Of a DNA stretch of 11,410 bases, positions 1 to 6,526 are shown one piece after another. The translations under genes and the position numbers were made by a program. Every line of letters begins with the position of its first letter. Position 1 is the first letter of the stretch. Origin of the DNA: Actinomycetota bacterium (GTDB taxonomy: Bacteria; Actinomycetota; UBA4738); contig VAYJ01000080.1 of the NCBI GenBank assembly GCA_005888465.1, positions 3,427 through 14,836 on the forward strand, given 5' to 3'. The notes under the pieces are model-generated. The model was given only the letters and a program-made list of their open reading frames with translations, was not told the origin of the DNA and ran no database searches.

Positions 1-1281
1 GCGGCAGTCTGGTCGGAGCAGGCCAAGTTCGACGGCTGGACGCGGGTCGAGGTGCTCGCATGCGAGGCATGGGCGCGGCTGGGCCGGATCCCGCAGGACG
101 ACCTGGCGGCCATTCGGGCAAGGGTGACGCCGCCGTCGCCCGAGCGCGTCGCCGATATCGAACGGAACACGCAGCATGACGTCGCCGCGTTCGTCCAGGC
201 GCTCGCCGAGCCGATCGGGACCGCCGGCCGCTGGATCCATTTCGGCCTGACGTCAAGCGACCTTCTGGACACCGCGCTCGCGCTGCAGCTTCGCGCAGCC
301 TCGGAGCTGCTGCTGGCACGGATGGAGCGGCTGCTCGCGATCGTTCGACGCCGGGCCCTCGAGCACCGCGACACGATCTGCATGGGGCGGACCCACGGCG
401 TTCACGCCGAGCCCACCACGTTCGGCCACAAGCTGGCGCTCTGGGCGTTCGAGCTCGACCGGGACCGCGACCGTCTTCGTCGCGCGCGCGAGGCGGTGAG
501 CATCGGCAAGGTGAGTGGCGTCGTCGGGACGTATTCGCAGGTCGACCCCCGCGTCGAGGAGTACGTGTGCGGCGAGCTGGGCCTGCGCCCCGCCGAGGCG
601 GCGAGCCAGGTGATCCAGCGCGACGTGCACGCGGAGTTCGTGTGGGCGCTCGCCGCGACGGCGGCCACGCTCGAGAAGATCGGTACCGAGGTTCGTCACC
701 TCGCCCGCACGGAGGTCCGCGAGGTCCAGGAGCCGTTCGCCGAAGGCCAGAAGGGCTCGAGCGCGATGCCGCACAAGCGCAACCCGGTGCTCTCGGAGCG
801 GATCTGCGGCCTCGCGCGCGTGGTGCGCGCCGCCCTCACGCCCGCGCTCGAGGACGTGGCGCTCTGGCACGAACGGGACATCTCGCACTCGAGCGTCGAG
901 CGCGTGATCTTGCCCGACGCGACGATGGCGCTCGACTACATGCTCGACCTCGCGCACACGGTTGTCGAGGGCATGCAGATCTTCCCCGAGCGCATGCGGG
1001 CCAACTTGGATTCGACGGGCGGCGTGTTCTTCTCCCAGCGGGTGCTGCTCGCGCTCGTCGATGCGGGGCTCTCGCGCGAAGACGCGTACCGCATCGTGCA
1101 GCGCGCGGCCTCGCGCTCGTGGGAGGAGGCGCTGCACTTCCGCGAGGAGGCGTGGGCCGAGGCGGAGCCCACCGGCGCGATGTCGAAGGACGAGTTCTGG
1201 TCGCTCTTTCGGCTGGAACCGTTCGTCGAGCACCTCGACGGCGTGTTCGCACGGCTGGAGAAGCTCGAGGTGGAGGAGTGA
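1..1281 (+). CDS. purB: Adenylosuccinate lyase, 5'-truncated by window edge
   Basis: Cytoplasmic lyase of the fumarase/aspartase superfamily. It acts twice in purine synthesis: it splits SAICAR to AICAR plus fumarate, and adenylosuccinate to AMP plus fumarate. The frame is open from base 1 and reads AAVWSEQAKF, the usual N-terminal region of PurB, so the real start lies roughly 10-15 codons upstream; the GTG at 52 is internal. Counting from base 1, GRTHGVHAEPT (His near residues 132 and 135) is the conserved catalytic histidine region. GSSAMPHKRNP at about 252-262 is the superfamily signature loop carrying the catalytic serine. HERDISHSSVER and the C-terminal helical region are complete. The 426 visible residues plus the missing start fit the usual length of about 430-440. 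The stop overlaps the purC start by one base. Nothing looks damaged. Identity is very secure. Confidence 0.97.
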   Translation, partial: AAVWSEQAKFDGWTRVEVLACEAWARLGRIPQDDLAAIRARVTPPSPERVADIERNTQHDVAAFVQALAEPIGTAGRWIHFGLTSSDLLDTALALQLRAASELLLARMERLLAIVRRRALEHRDTICMGRTHGVHAEPTTFGHKLALWAFELDRDRDRLRRAREAVSIGKVSGVVGTYSQVDPRVEEYVCGELGLRPAEAASQVIQRDVHAEFVWALAATAATLEKIGTEVRHLARTEVREVQEPFAEGQKGSSAMPHKRNPVLSERICGLARVVRAALTPALEDVALWHERDISHSSVERVILPDATMALDYMLDLAHTVVEGMQIFPERMRANLDSTGGVFFSQRVLLALVDAGLSREDAYRIVQRAASRSWEEALHFREEAWAEAEPTGAMSKDEFWSLFRLEPFVEHLDGVFARLEKLEVEE

Positions 1282-2110
1282 TGAGCGGGATGCCGGTCGA
1301 GCTGCACGCGCGCGGGAAGGTCCGCGACGTCTTCGAGGCGGGGGAGCACCTCATGATGGTCGCGACCGACCGCATCTCGGCGTTCGATGTCGTGCTGCCC
1401 ACAGCGATCCCCGGAAAGGGCCAGGTGCTTACGGGGCTCTCGCTGCACTGGTTCGAGCTCACTAAGCACCTGGTGGCGAACCACCTGCTCACAGCCGACA
1501 TGGCCGCGTTCCCGCCGCCGTTCACCGACGACCTTGGGCTCGCGGGCCGCGCGATGCTCGTCCGGCGCGCGAAGGTGGTGCCGATCGAATGCGTCGCCCG
1601 CGGCTACCTCTCGGGCTCGGGGTGGAAGGAGTACCGCGAGCACGGGAGCGTCTGCGGGATCGCGCTCCCCGCGGGCCTGACCGAATCCGACCGGCTGCCC
1701 GAGCCGATCTTTACGCCCTCGACGAAGGAGGCGACCGGCCACGACCAGAACATCTCGTTCGACGAGACTTCGCCGCGGCTCACGCCCTGGAGCGGGGCAT
1801 CATCCTCGCCGACACGAAGTTCGAGTTCGGGTTCGCGGACGGCGAGCTGATCCTTATCGACGAGGTCCTCACCCCTGACTCCTCGCGCTTCTGGCCGGCC
1901 GACCGCTACGAGCCCGGCCACGGGCAGCCCTCGTTCGACAAGCAGTTCGTCCGGGATTGGCTGGACGCGAGCGGCTGGGACCACGAACCGCCGCCGCCCG
2001 CCCTTCCAGAGGAGGTCGTCGACCAGACCGCGGCGCGCTACCGCGAGGCGTACGAATGGATCACCGGCGAGCCCTTCGCCGCGTACCTCGCGCGGATGGG
2101 AGCCGCGTGA
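1281..2110 (+). pseudogene. purC: SAICAR synthase, broken by internal deletion and frameshift
   Basis: Joins CAIR and aspartate with ATP to give SAICAR. ATG 1281 overlaps the purB stop and is preceded by GGAGG (1272-1276). The first frame (1281-1766, 162 residues) reads as typical PurC: GKVRDVF, ATDRISAFDVVLP, VARGYLSGSG, then HDQNISFDE. It then loses similarity and stops at 1850. The matching C-terminal half resumes in a different frame from about 1769 (FAAAHALERGIILADTKFEFG, then LTPDSSRFWPAD and SFDKQFVRDWL) and ends at 2110. From memory, Mycobacterium PurC has about 31 residues between SFD and RGII. Here only 26 bases lie between the FDE codons and the RGII codons, so about 64 bases are missing. 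The two halves total about 275 residues against roughly 297 in the family. Both flanking parts are well conserved, so a recent deletion or an assembly error is more likely than long decay. The family assignment is secure; the break is real in this sequence. Confidence 0.93.
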
Positions 2111-2370
2111 GGTTCCGCTTCGAGGTCCTGGTGTCCCTGAAGGAGGGGCTCCTCGACCCGCAGGGCAAGACCGTGCAGGATGCGCTTCCGACCCTCGGCT
2201 GGCCGAATGTGAGTGACGTCCGCGTGGGCCGGCGCATCGAGCTCACCGTGGACGCGGAGGACGAGGCAACCGCGCGTGCCCAGGTGCACGACATGGCCGA
2301 GCGCTTCCTCTCCAACCCCGTCATCGAGCGCTACCGGATCCTCGAGGTCGAGGGGACCGGGGCGACGTGA
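2107..2370 (+). CDS. purS: FGAM synthase subunit PurS
   Basis: Small subunit (87 residues) of phosphoribosylformylglycinamidine synthase. It bridges PurL and PurQ in the Bacillus-type complex and helps ammonia pass from the glutaminase to the synthetase. The protein reads RFRFEVLVSLKEGLLDPQGK, then VQDALPTLGWPNVSDVRVGR and ERFLSNPVIERYRI, the standard PurS pattern of a short alpha/beta fold. The start is GTG 2107, overlapping the purC stop by four bases (GTGA), with GGGAG at 2098-2102 as a possible ribosome binding site. Its stop overlaps the purQ start in the same way. If purC really terminates at 1850 through its frameshift, coupling from purC to purS would be lost, and purS would depend on its own ribosome entry. 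Identity is secure from length, motif pattern and position between purC and purQ. Confidence 0.95.
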   Translation: MRFRFEVLVSLKEGLLDPQGKTVQDALPTLGWPNVSDVRVGRRIELTVDAEDEATARAQVHDMAERFLSNPVIERYRILEVEGTGAT

Positions 2371-3071
2371 AGCCCCGGATCGCCGTTATCACCTTCCCGG
2401 GCTCGAACGACGACCGCGACGCGCTTCGCGCCGTGCGGCTTCTCGGAGGCGAACCGGTCCCGGTCTGGCACGCGGATCGGGACCTGCACGGCGCGGACGG
2501 CGTGATCCTGCCGGGCGGCTTCTCCTACGGCGACTACCTTCGGACGGGCGCCATCGCGCGGTTCGCCCCGGCCGTGAAGGCGGTGACCAGGTATGTGGAG
2601 GCGGGCCGGCCGGTGCTCGGCGTGTGCAACGGGTTCCAGATCCTCTGCGAAGCGGGGCTCCTGCCCGGGGCGCTCATCCGCAACGCGGGGCTCTCGTTCG
2701 TCTGCCGATGGGTGAACGTCCGGACCGAGGCGCGCCCCGAGGGATGGCCCGGATGGGAGGCCGGCCGGGTGCTGCAAATCCCCGTCAAGCACGGCGAGGG
2801 GCAATGGGTCGGCTCGCCCGAGGACGTCGCCCGGGTCGAAGAGCGCGGGCAGGTGGCGCTTCGCTACTGCTCGCCCGACGGGCTGGAGGACGAGGCGTTT
2901 ACTCCCAACGGCAGCACGCACAACATCGCCGGTCTGCGGAACGAACGCGGGAACGTCCTGGGCCTGATGCCGCACCCCGAGCACGCCGTCGACCCCGACC
3001 TCGGACCGACGGGGGGGATCGCGGTGTTCGCGTGGCTGTTCGCGATGTGCGGCGCCGAGGTCTCCGCGTGA
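2367..3071 (+). CDS. purQ: FGAM synthase glutaminase subunit PurQ
   Basis: Class I glutamine amidotransferase (234 residues) that hydrolyses glutamine and feeds ammonia to PurL for conversion of FGAR to FGAM. The catalytic triad is visible: Cys87 in RPVLGVCNGFQ, and His203 and Glu205 in GLMPHPEHA. The oxyanion/substrate regions ILPGGFSYGDYLR (about 47-59) and KHGEGQWV (about 141-148) are also conserved. Length matches the free-standing PurQ family (about 220-235), not the fused domain of large Proteobacterial PurL. The start is GTG 2367, overlapping the purS stop by four bases, with a GAGGGG stretch about ten bases upstream. The stop overlaps the purL GTG by four bases. No sign of damage, unlike purC upstream and purL downstream. 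Confidence 0.97.
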   Translation: MKPRIAVITFPGSNDDRDALRAVRLLGGEPVPVWHADRDLHGADGVILPGGFSYGDYLRTGAIARFAPAVKAVTRYVEAGRPVLGVCNGFQILCEAGLLPGALIRNAGLSFVCRWVNVRTEARPEGWPGWEAGRVLQIPVKHGEGQWVGSPEDVARVEERGQVALRYCSPDGLEDEAFTPNGSTHNIAGLRNERGNVLGLMPHPEHAVDPDLGPTGGIAVFAWLFAMCGAEVSA

Positions 3072-5248
3072 CGAAGGCCGCCACGGCCGAGGAACCTCTG
3101 CATCGCGCGCTCGGGCTCACCGACGACGAGCTGGCGGCCATCGAGGCGAGGCTCGGGCGGGCGCCAAACCGCACCGAGCTCGCGATGTTCGCCGCCATGT
3201 GGTCGGAGCACTGCTCCTACAAGTCGAGCAAGGTCCACCTGCGAACGCTCCCCACCCAGGGACCGCAGATCCTGGTCGGGCCGGGCCTCGACGCGGGCGT
3301 CGTCGACCTGGGCGAGGGCATGGCCTGCGTGTTCAAGATCGAGTCGCACTCGCACCCGAGCGCGATCGAGCCGTTCCAGGGGGCTGCCACCGGCGTCGGC
3401 GGGATCGTTCGTGACATCCTGTCGATGGGCGCGCGGCCGGCGGCGCTGCTGGACCCGCTCCGCTTCGGGCCGCTCGACGAGGGGCGCAACCGGTACCTCT
3501 TCGCCGGCGTCGTCGCGGGGATCGGCGGGTACGGGAACTCGATCGGGGTTCCAACGGTGGGGGGCGAGGTGAAGTTCGCGCCCTGCCACTCCGGAAACCC
3601 CACCGTGAACGTGCTCTGCCTTGGCTTCGCGAGCCACGACGCACTCCTCCCCGTCGCGCGTGGCGGCGAGGGCAACGTCATGGTGCTGATCGGTGCGGCC
3701 ACCGGCCGCGACGGGATCGGTGGCGTCTCGGTGCTCGCCTCGCGAACGCTCGACGAACGCGCCCATGAATCGCGGCCCTCGGTGCAGATCGGCGACCCGT
3801 TCGCCGAAAATCTCCTGATCGAGGCCTGCATGGAGCTCGCGTCCCGCGGGGTCCTCCGCGGACTGCAGGACCTCGGGGGCGCCGGCCTTACCTGCGCCGT
3901 GTCCGAGTCCGCGGCCCGACGCCGCGTCGGAGCGGATCTGGACCTCGACGCCGTGCCGCTCCGCGAACCGGGCATGGAGCCGTTCGAGATCCTCACCTCC
4001 AAGTCAGAGGTGTGCCTGCGGTGGGGACTCGCCGCGACAGCCGTGGCGAAGCTCCGCGGCGGCGGACAGCTCTACGTCCGGCACGGCAAGACGGTCGTCG
4101 CGAAGGTACCGGCGCGGGCCCTCGCGGAGGAGGGCCCCGTGTACGAGCGCCCCATCCGGCGTCCGGCGTGGATCGCGCGTCTCCGCGAGGAGGATCCGCT
4201 GAAGAGCCCGCTGCCGCTTCCGCTCGCCGACGCGTTCCTCGCCGTCCTCGGATCGCCGAACGTCGCGAGCATGCGGTGGGCCTTCGAACAGTACGACTCG
4301 ATCGTGCAAGGTCAGACCGTCGCCGGCCCCGGGGGGGACGCGGCCATCGTGCGCCTGGAGGGGACCGTGCGCGCCGTGGCCGTCTCCACCGACGGGAACG
4401 GCCGCTTCGGGCTGCTCGATCCCTACCTCGGGGGCCTCCATGCCGTCGCCGAATCGACACGCAACGTCGCCACAACTGGCGCGACGCCGCTCGCGATCAC
4501 GAACTGCCTGAACTTCGGCAGCCCCGAGCGGCCCGAGGTGATGTGGCAGTTCGCGGAGACCGTGCGCGGCATCGGCGACGCGTGCCGCGCCCTCAACACG
4601 CCGGTGACCGGCGGCAACGTCTCCTTCTATAACGAGTCGGGCGATTCGGCCGTGCACCCGACGCCGATCATCGGAGCCGTCGGACTGCTCGAGGACTACC
4701 GGTTGCTCGTTCGCTCCGGCTTCCCCGACGGCGGCCTGCTGATCTACCTCCTCGGCTCCACCCACCCCGAGCTCGGCGGGAGCGCGTACGCGGATGCGGT
4801 GCTGCACCGGGTGAGCGGCAAGCCGCCCGACCTGGATCTCGAAGCCGAGGCATCCCTCCAGCGCCTGCTCGTCGCATGCGGCCGCGCGGATCTCCTCGCC
4901 GCCGCCCACGACCTCTCCGAAGGCGGGCTCGCGGTCGCGCTCGCCGAATCCGCGATCGCGGGCGGGATCGGATGCTCGGTGTCGCTCCCGATCGACTGGG
5001 ACCTGGAGCCGCACATCGGCCTCTTCTCCGAATCGGCGTCCCGCGCGGTCGTCGTGCCCCGCGCCGGCCAGGGCGCCGCCGTCGAAGAGCTCGCTGCCCA
5101 GCACGGAGTTCCGATCACCTATTTGGGGCTCACCGGCGGTTCGACGATCTCGTTCACAGGGCTGTTCGATGTCCCGCTCTCCGACGCGATCGTGGAGTAC
5201 GAAGGCGCGATCCCGAAGCTGATGTCCCCCCGTCGGACCCAGAATTGA
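3068..5248 (+). CDS. purL: FGAM synthase subunit PurL, with missing conserved segment
   Basis: Synthetase subunit (726 residues) that uses ATP and ammonia from PurQ to convert FGAR to FGAM. GTG 3068 overlaps the purQ stop. The N-terminal part has MWSEHCSYKSSK (His48), KIESHSHPSAIEPFQGAATGVGG in sections (about 90-112), IGGYGNSIGVPTVGGE, TGRDGIGG and LQDLGGAGLT. The second half has TDGNGRFG, NCLNFGSPERPE, TGGNVSFYNE and HDLSEGGLAVALAE. Two features are odd. The family motif SHNHP reads SHSHP here (Ser95 in place of Asn). After EILTS (residues 307-311) the usual SESQERM motif and following strand are absent: the text jumps to KSEVCLRWGLAATAV, where Bacillus PurL from memory has about 17 more residues. 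The reading frame is kept. Total length is a little under the usual 740-750. Family identity is certain; whether this version is active is doubtful. Confidence 0.95.
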   Translation: MTKAATAEEPLHRALGLTDDELAAIEARLGRAPNRTELAMFAAMWSEHCSYKSSKVHLRTLPTQGPQILVGPGLDAGVVDLGEGMACVFKIESHSHPSAIEPFQGAATGVGGIVRDILSMGARPAALLDPLRFGPLDEGRNRYLFAGVVAGIGGYGNSIGVPTVGGEVKFAPCHSGNPTVNVLCLGFASHDALLPVARGGEGNVMVLIGAATGRDGIGGVSVLASRTLDERAHESRPSVQIGDPFAENLLIEACMELASRGVLRGLQDLGGAGLTCAVSESAARRRVGADLDLDAVPLREPGMEPFEILTSKSEVCLRWGLAATAVAKLRGGGQLYVRHGKTVVAKVPARALAEEGPVYERPIRRPAWIARLREEDPLKSPLPLPLADAFLAVLGSPNVASMRWAFEQYDSIVQGQTVAGPGGDAAIVRLEGTVRAVAVSTDGNGRFGLLDPYLGGLHAVAESTRNVATTGATPLAITNCLNFGSPERPEVMWQFAETVRGIGDACRALNTPVTGGNVSFYNESGDSAVHPTPIIGAVGLLEDYRLLVRSGFPDGGLLIYLLGSTHPELGGSAYADAVLHRVSGKPPDLDLEAEASLQRLLVACGRADLLAAAHDLSEGGLAVALAESAIAGGIGCSVSLPIDWDLEPHIGLFSESASRAVVVPRAGQGAAVEELAAQHGVPITYLGLTGGSTISFTGLFDVPLSDAIVEYEGAIPKLMSPRRTQN

Positions 5249-5269
5249 CTCCAGTCACGTCTGGCGTCA
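5246..5269 (+). terminator. Hairpin at the end of purL, possible terminator
   Basis: TGACTCCAG and CTGGCGTCA can pair around the loop TCACGT, giving nine positions with one T/C mismatch. The stem begins in the purL stop codon. No T-run follows, so an intrinsic terminator is only possible, not shown. Its place at the end of the purBCSQL block is the main support. Confidence 0.3.
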
Positions 5270-5340
5270 TCGCTCAAGTCATCGGTCCGATTACCTTCGG
5301 GCTTTCATGTCGGTCGAGAGACACATTTGGCAACGCTGGC

Positions 5341-5358
5341 AGGGTCCAGTGGGGCCCT
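5341..5358 (+). terminator. Short GC hairpin between purL and the zinc-ribbon gene
   Basis: AGGGTCC (5341-5347) can pair with GGGCCCT (5352-5358) across the loop AGTG, seven pairs with one T-G wobble. No T-run follows. It could help end purL transcription or be chance in GC-rich DNA. Confidence 0.2.
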
Positions 5359-5412
5359 CCTGGCAGCGAACGCTCTGAAGCCACCTCCTAGGAATGCCGA
5401 ATTAAGACAGCA

Positions 5413-5841
5413 ATGAGCAGGTCAGGAGTCGCTTCCGAGGTCGAACTTCCCTATCAGTACCGGACGTGCCCCAGCTGTGGCCGCCTGAACGCCGTGCCCT
5501 CAGGCGACACCCGTTTTCAATGCCTGAAGTGCGGCTCTGACGTACGCCTGGAAGGTGATCTTACGATCGTCGAGCGGGCGCGATCCTGGCAAACGAGGCG
5601 CTGGATCACCGCCGGCGTCCTTGGAGCGGCGGGCCTCAGCCTCTACCTCTATGCAGGAGTGAGGGAGTATCAAGTAGAGCTGCCCTACATGCGTCGCCTT
5701 GGGATCCCAGGCTGGGCATTCCCCTTCGAAAGGGCCATCAGGTTATCCGATCAGTACCCTGCCATCCTGCCCATGTATCTGGGGTTGGCTTTGCTCGCTC
5801 TTGCGGCTGCCATTGCATACAAGGCCCACCGTAGGGCATGA
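5413..5841 (+). CDS. Zinc-ribbon protein with two membrane segments, unknown function
   Basis: I do not recognise this 142-residue protein as a named family. The N-terminal part holds a zinc ribbon: CPSCG at 19-23 and CLKCG at 37-41, two CxxC knuckles 14 residues apart. A basic stretch (about 55-63, RARSWQTRR) leads into a first hydrophobic segment (about 64-83). A polar loop follows, then a second hydrophobic segment (about 117-136) ending in KAHRRA. The likely arrangement is a ribbon and both basic ends in the cytoplasm with the loop outside. Start ATG 5413 has no strong ribosome binding site upstream. Lower GC than the pur genes and a TTA codon suggest a different origin. It could be a small membrane-anchored regulator or a conserved hypothetical. 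The paired cysteines make a real gene likely. Confidence 0.75.
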   Translation: MSRSGVASEVELPYQYRTCPSCGRLNAVPSGDTRFQCLKCGSDVRLEGDLTIVERARSWQTRRWITAGVLGAAGLSLYLYAGVREYQVELPYMRRLGIPGWAFPFERAIRLSDQYPAILPMYLGLALLALAAAIAYKAHRRA

Positions 5842-5907
5842 CATGTGAACCAACTGGATGGCCCTCTTCCAGCCTAGTTCTCCAGTCCGAATCCCTCCGT
5901 TGCTCTG

Positions 5908-6492
5908 GTGACATTGCGAAACACAGGGCGGGCTGCCATGTTGCCTTTCCGATGGCAATTCCATGAATTCCCGGCGGGCCCCCAATACGGGTTCCACTCT
6001 GCGCCGAGAATCTTGCTCGTGCTGCCTAATCCCGTCCCTTGGATTCGTCGTCTTGATCGCCCACAGCAGATCCTTATGGCAGTCTGGCTTCTCTCCCTTG
6101 TGGCTGTCATGCCAGGCGTGGGCGTGGTGTTGTCCTTGATGGGTTTCGGGTGGAAGACAGTGGTCATCGGAGCAACGGCGACTCCGGTCGGCCTGACCCT
6201 CACGCTGGGCTGGTCACTGGGGAATAGCGGTTGTTGGCGCCGCCTAGCGCCCACGGCGTTGATCGGAACCGCGGCCTTGGCGATCGAGTATGGGGCCACG
6301 ATGTTCGCAACGGCTCCGGCTGGCAGCGCGACGGATACTGCGACCGCCGCAGGCCTTGTTGTCTTCGGCGTTCCGGCAACGGCTGGTCTTGCGCTTCTCC
6401 TTTCTGTGGGTGCTAGCTCTGCTCTTCTTATCCGACGTATCCACCGCGGGCCGGCCGCGACTACACTCCCTGGCCGGCCGGACCTCATCTGA
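5908..6492 (+). CDS. Membrane protein with about four transmembrane segments, unknown function
   Basis: I do not recognise the family. The frame encodes up to 194 residues from GTG 5908. ATG 5938 (MLPFRWQ, after a GGGCGG stretch) and ATG 6076 (MAVWLLSLV) are alternative starts in the same frame. Four hydrophobic stretches follow: from MAVWLLSLVAVMPGVG, from TVVIGATATPVGLTL, from TALIGTAALAIEYGA, and from GLVVFGVPATAGLALLL. A basic tail (RRIHRG) follows. This pattern, on the same strand and 66 bases after the zinc-ribbon gene, supports a real gene and a two-gene unit of membrane proteins. The first 56 residues are not hydrophobic and may be untranslated. A longer frame on the opposite strand is arginine-rich and less protein-like. 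The exact start is uncertain. Confidence 0.6.
   Translation: MTLRNTGRAAMLPFRWQFHEFPAGPQYGFHSAPRILLVLPNPVPWIRRLDRPQQILMAVWLLSLVAVMPGVGVVLSLMGFGWKTVVIGATATPVGLTLTLGWSLGNSGCWRRLAPTALIGTAALAIEYGATMFATAPAGSATDTATAAGLVVFGVPATAGLALLLSVGASSALLIRRIHRGPAATTLPGRPDLI
6449..6479. terminator. GGCCGGCC inverted repeat between convergent genes, possible bidirectional terminator
   Basis: GGCCGGCC occurs at 6449-6456 and 6472-6479, separated by 15 bases. The two copies can form a perfect eight-pair stem. It lies at the very end of the membrane-protein frame, 13 bases before its stop codon, and about 50 bases past the minus-strand stop at 6527, where convergent transcripts meet. There is no T-run on either side. 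Each copy is itself a palindrome, so other pairings are possible. Confidence 0.35.
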
Positions 6493-6526
6493 TCGCATCC
6501 TGGGCCAGGTGACATTCCTCGCTTCA

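Larger units (their letters stand above)
5249..6526. other. Lower-GC segment inside the pur locus
   Basis: Base composition drops visibly between purL and the minus-strand operon. A hand count of one sample line gives 32 of 60 G+C at 5641-5700, against 46 of 60 at 4861-4920. Codons that are rare elsewhere in the window occur here, including a TTA leucine codon at 5743-5745. The segment holds two membrane-protein genes that I cannot name, with short gaps between them. The first 164 bases (5249-5412) show no gene beyond two candidate hairpins. The segment is best read as acquired separately from the pur genes. No transposase, integrase, tRNA or flanking direct repeat was seen to explain how. 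Confidence 0.6.

Noticed and set aside
253..1233. A 326-residue open frame antisense to purB.
   Set aside because: Long antisense frames are expected opposite high-GC genes. The translation is rich in Arg, Val and His and has no recognisable domain, while purB is certain.
2213..3067. Upstream extension of the purL frame to 2213, giving a 1011-residue protein.
   Set aside because: The extra residues are an arginine/proline-rich shadow of purS and purQ. Family length and the GTGA overlap place the start at 3068.
5245..5250. TTGACT resembling a -35 box at the end of purL.
   Set aside because: No plausible -10 lies 16-18 bases downstream, and it overlaps the stop codon.
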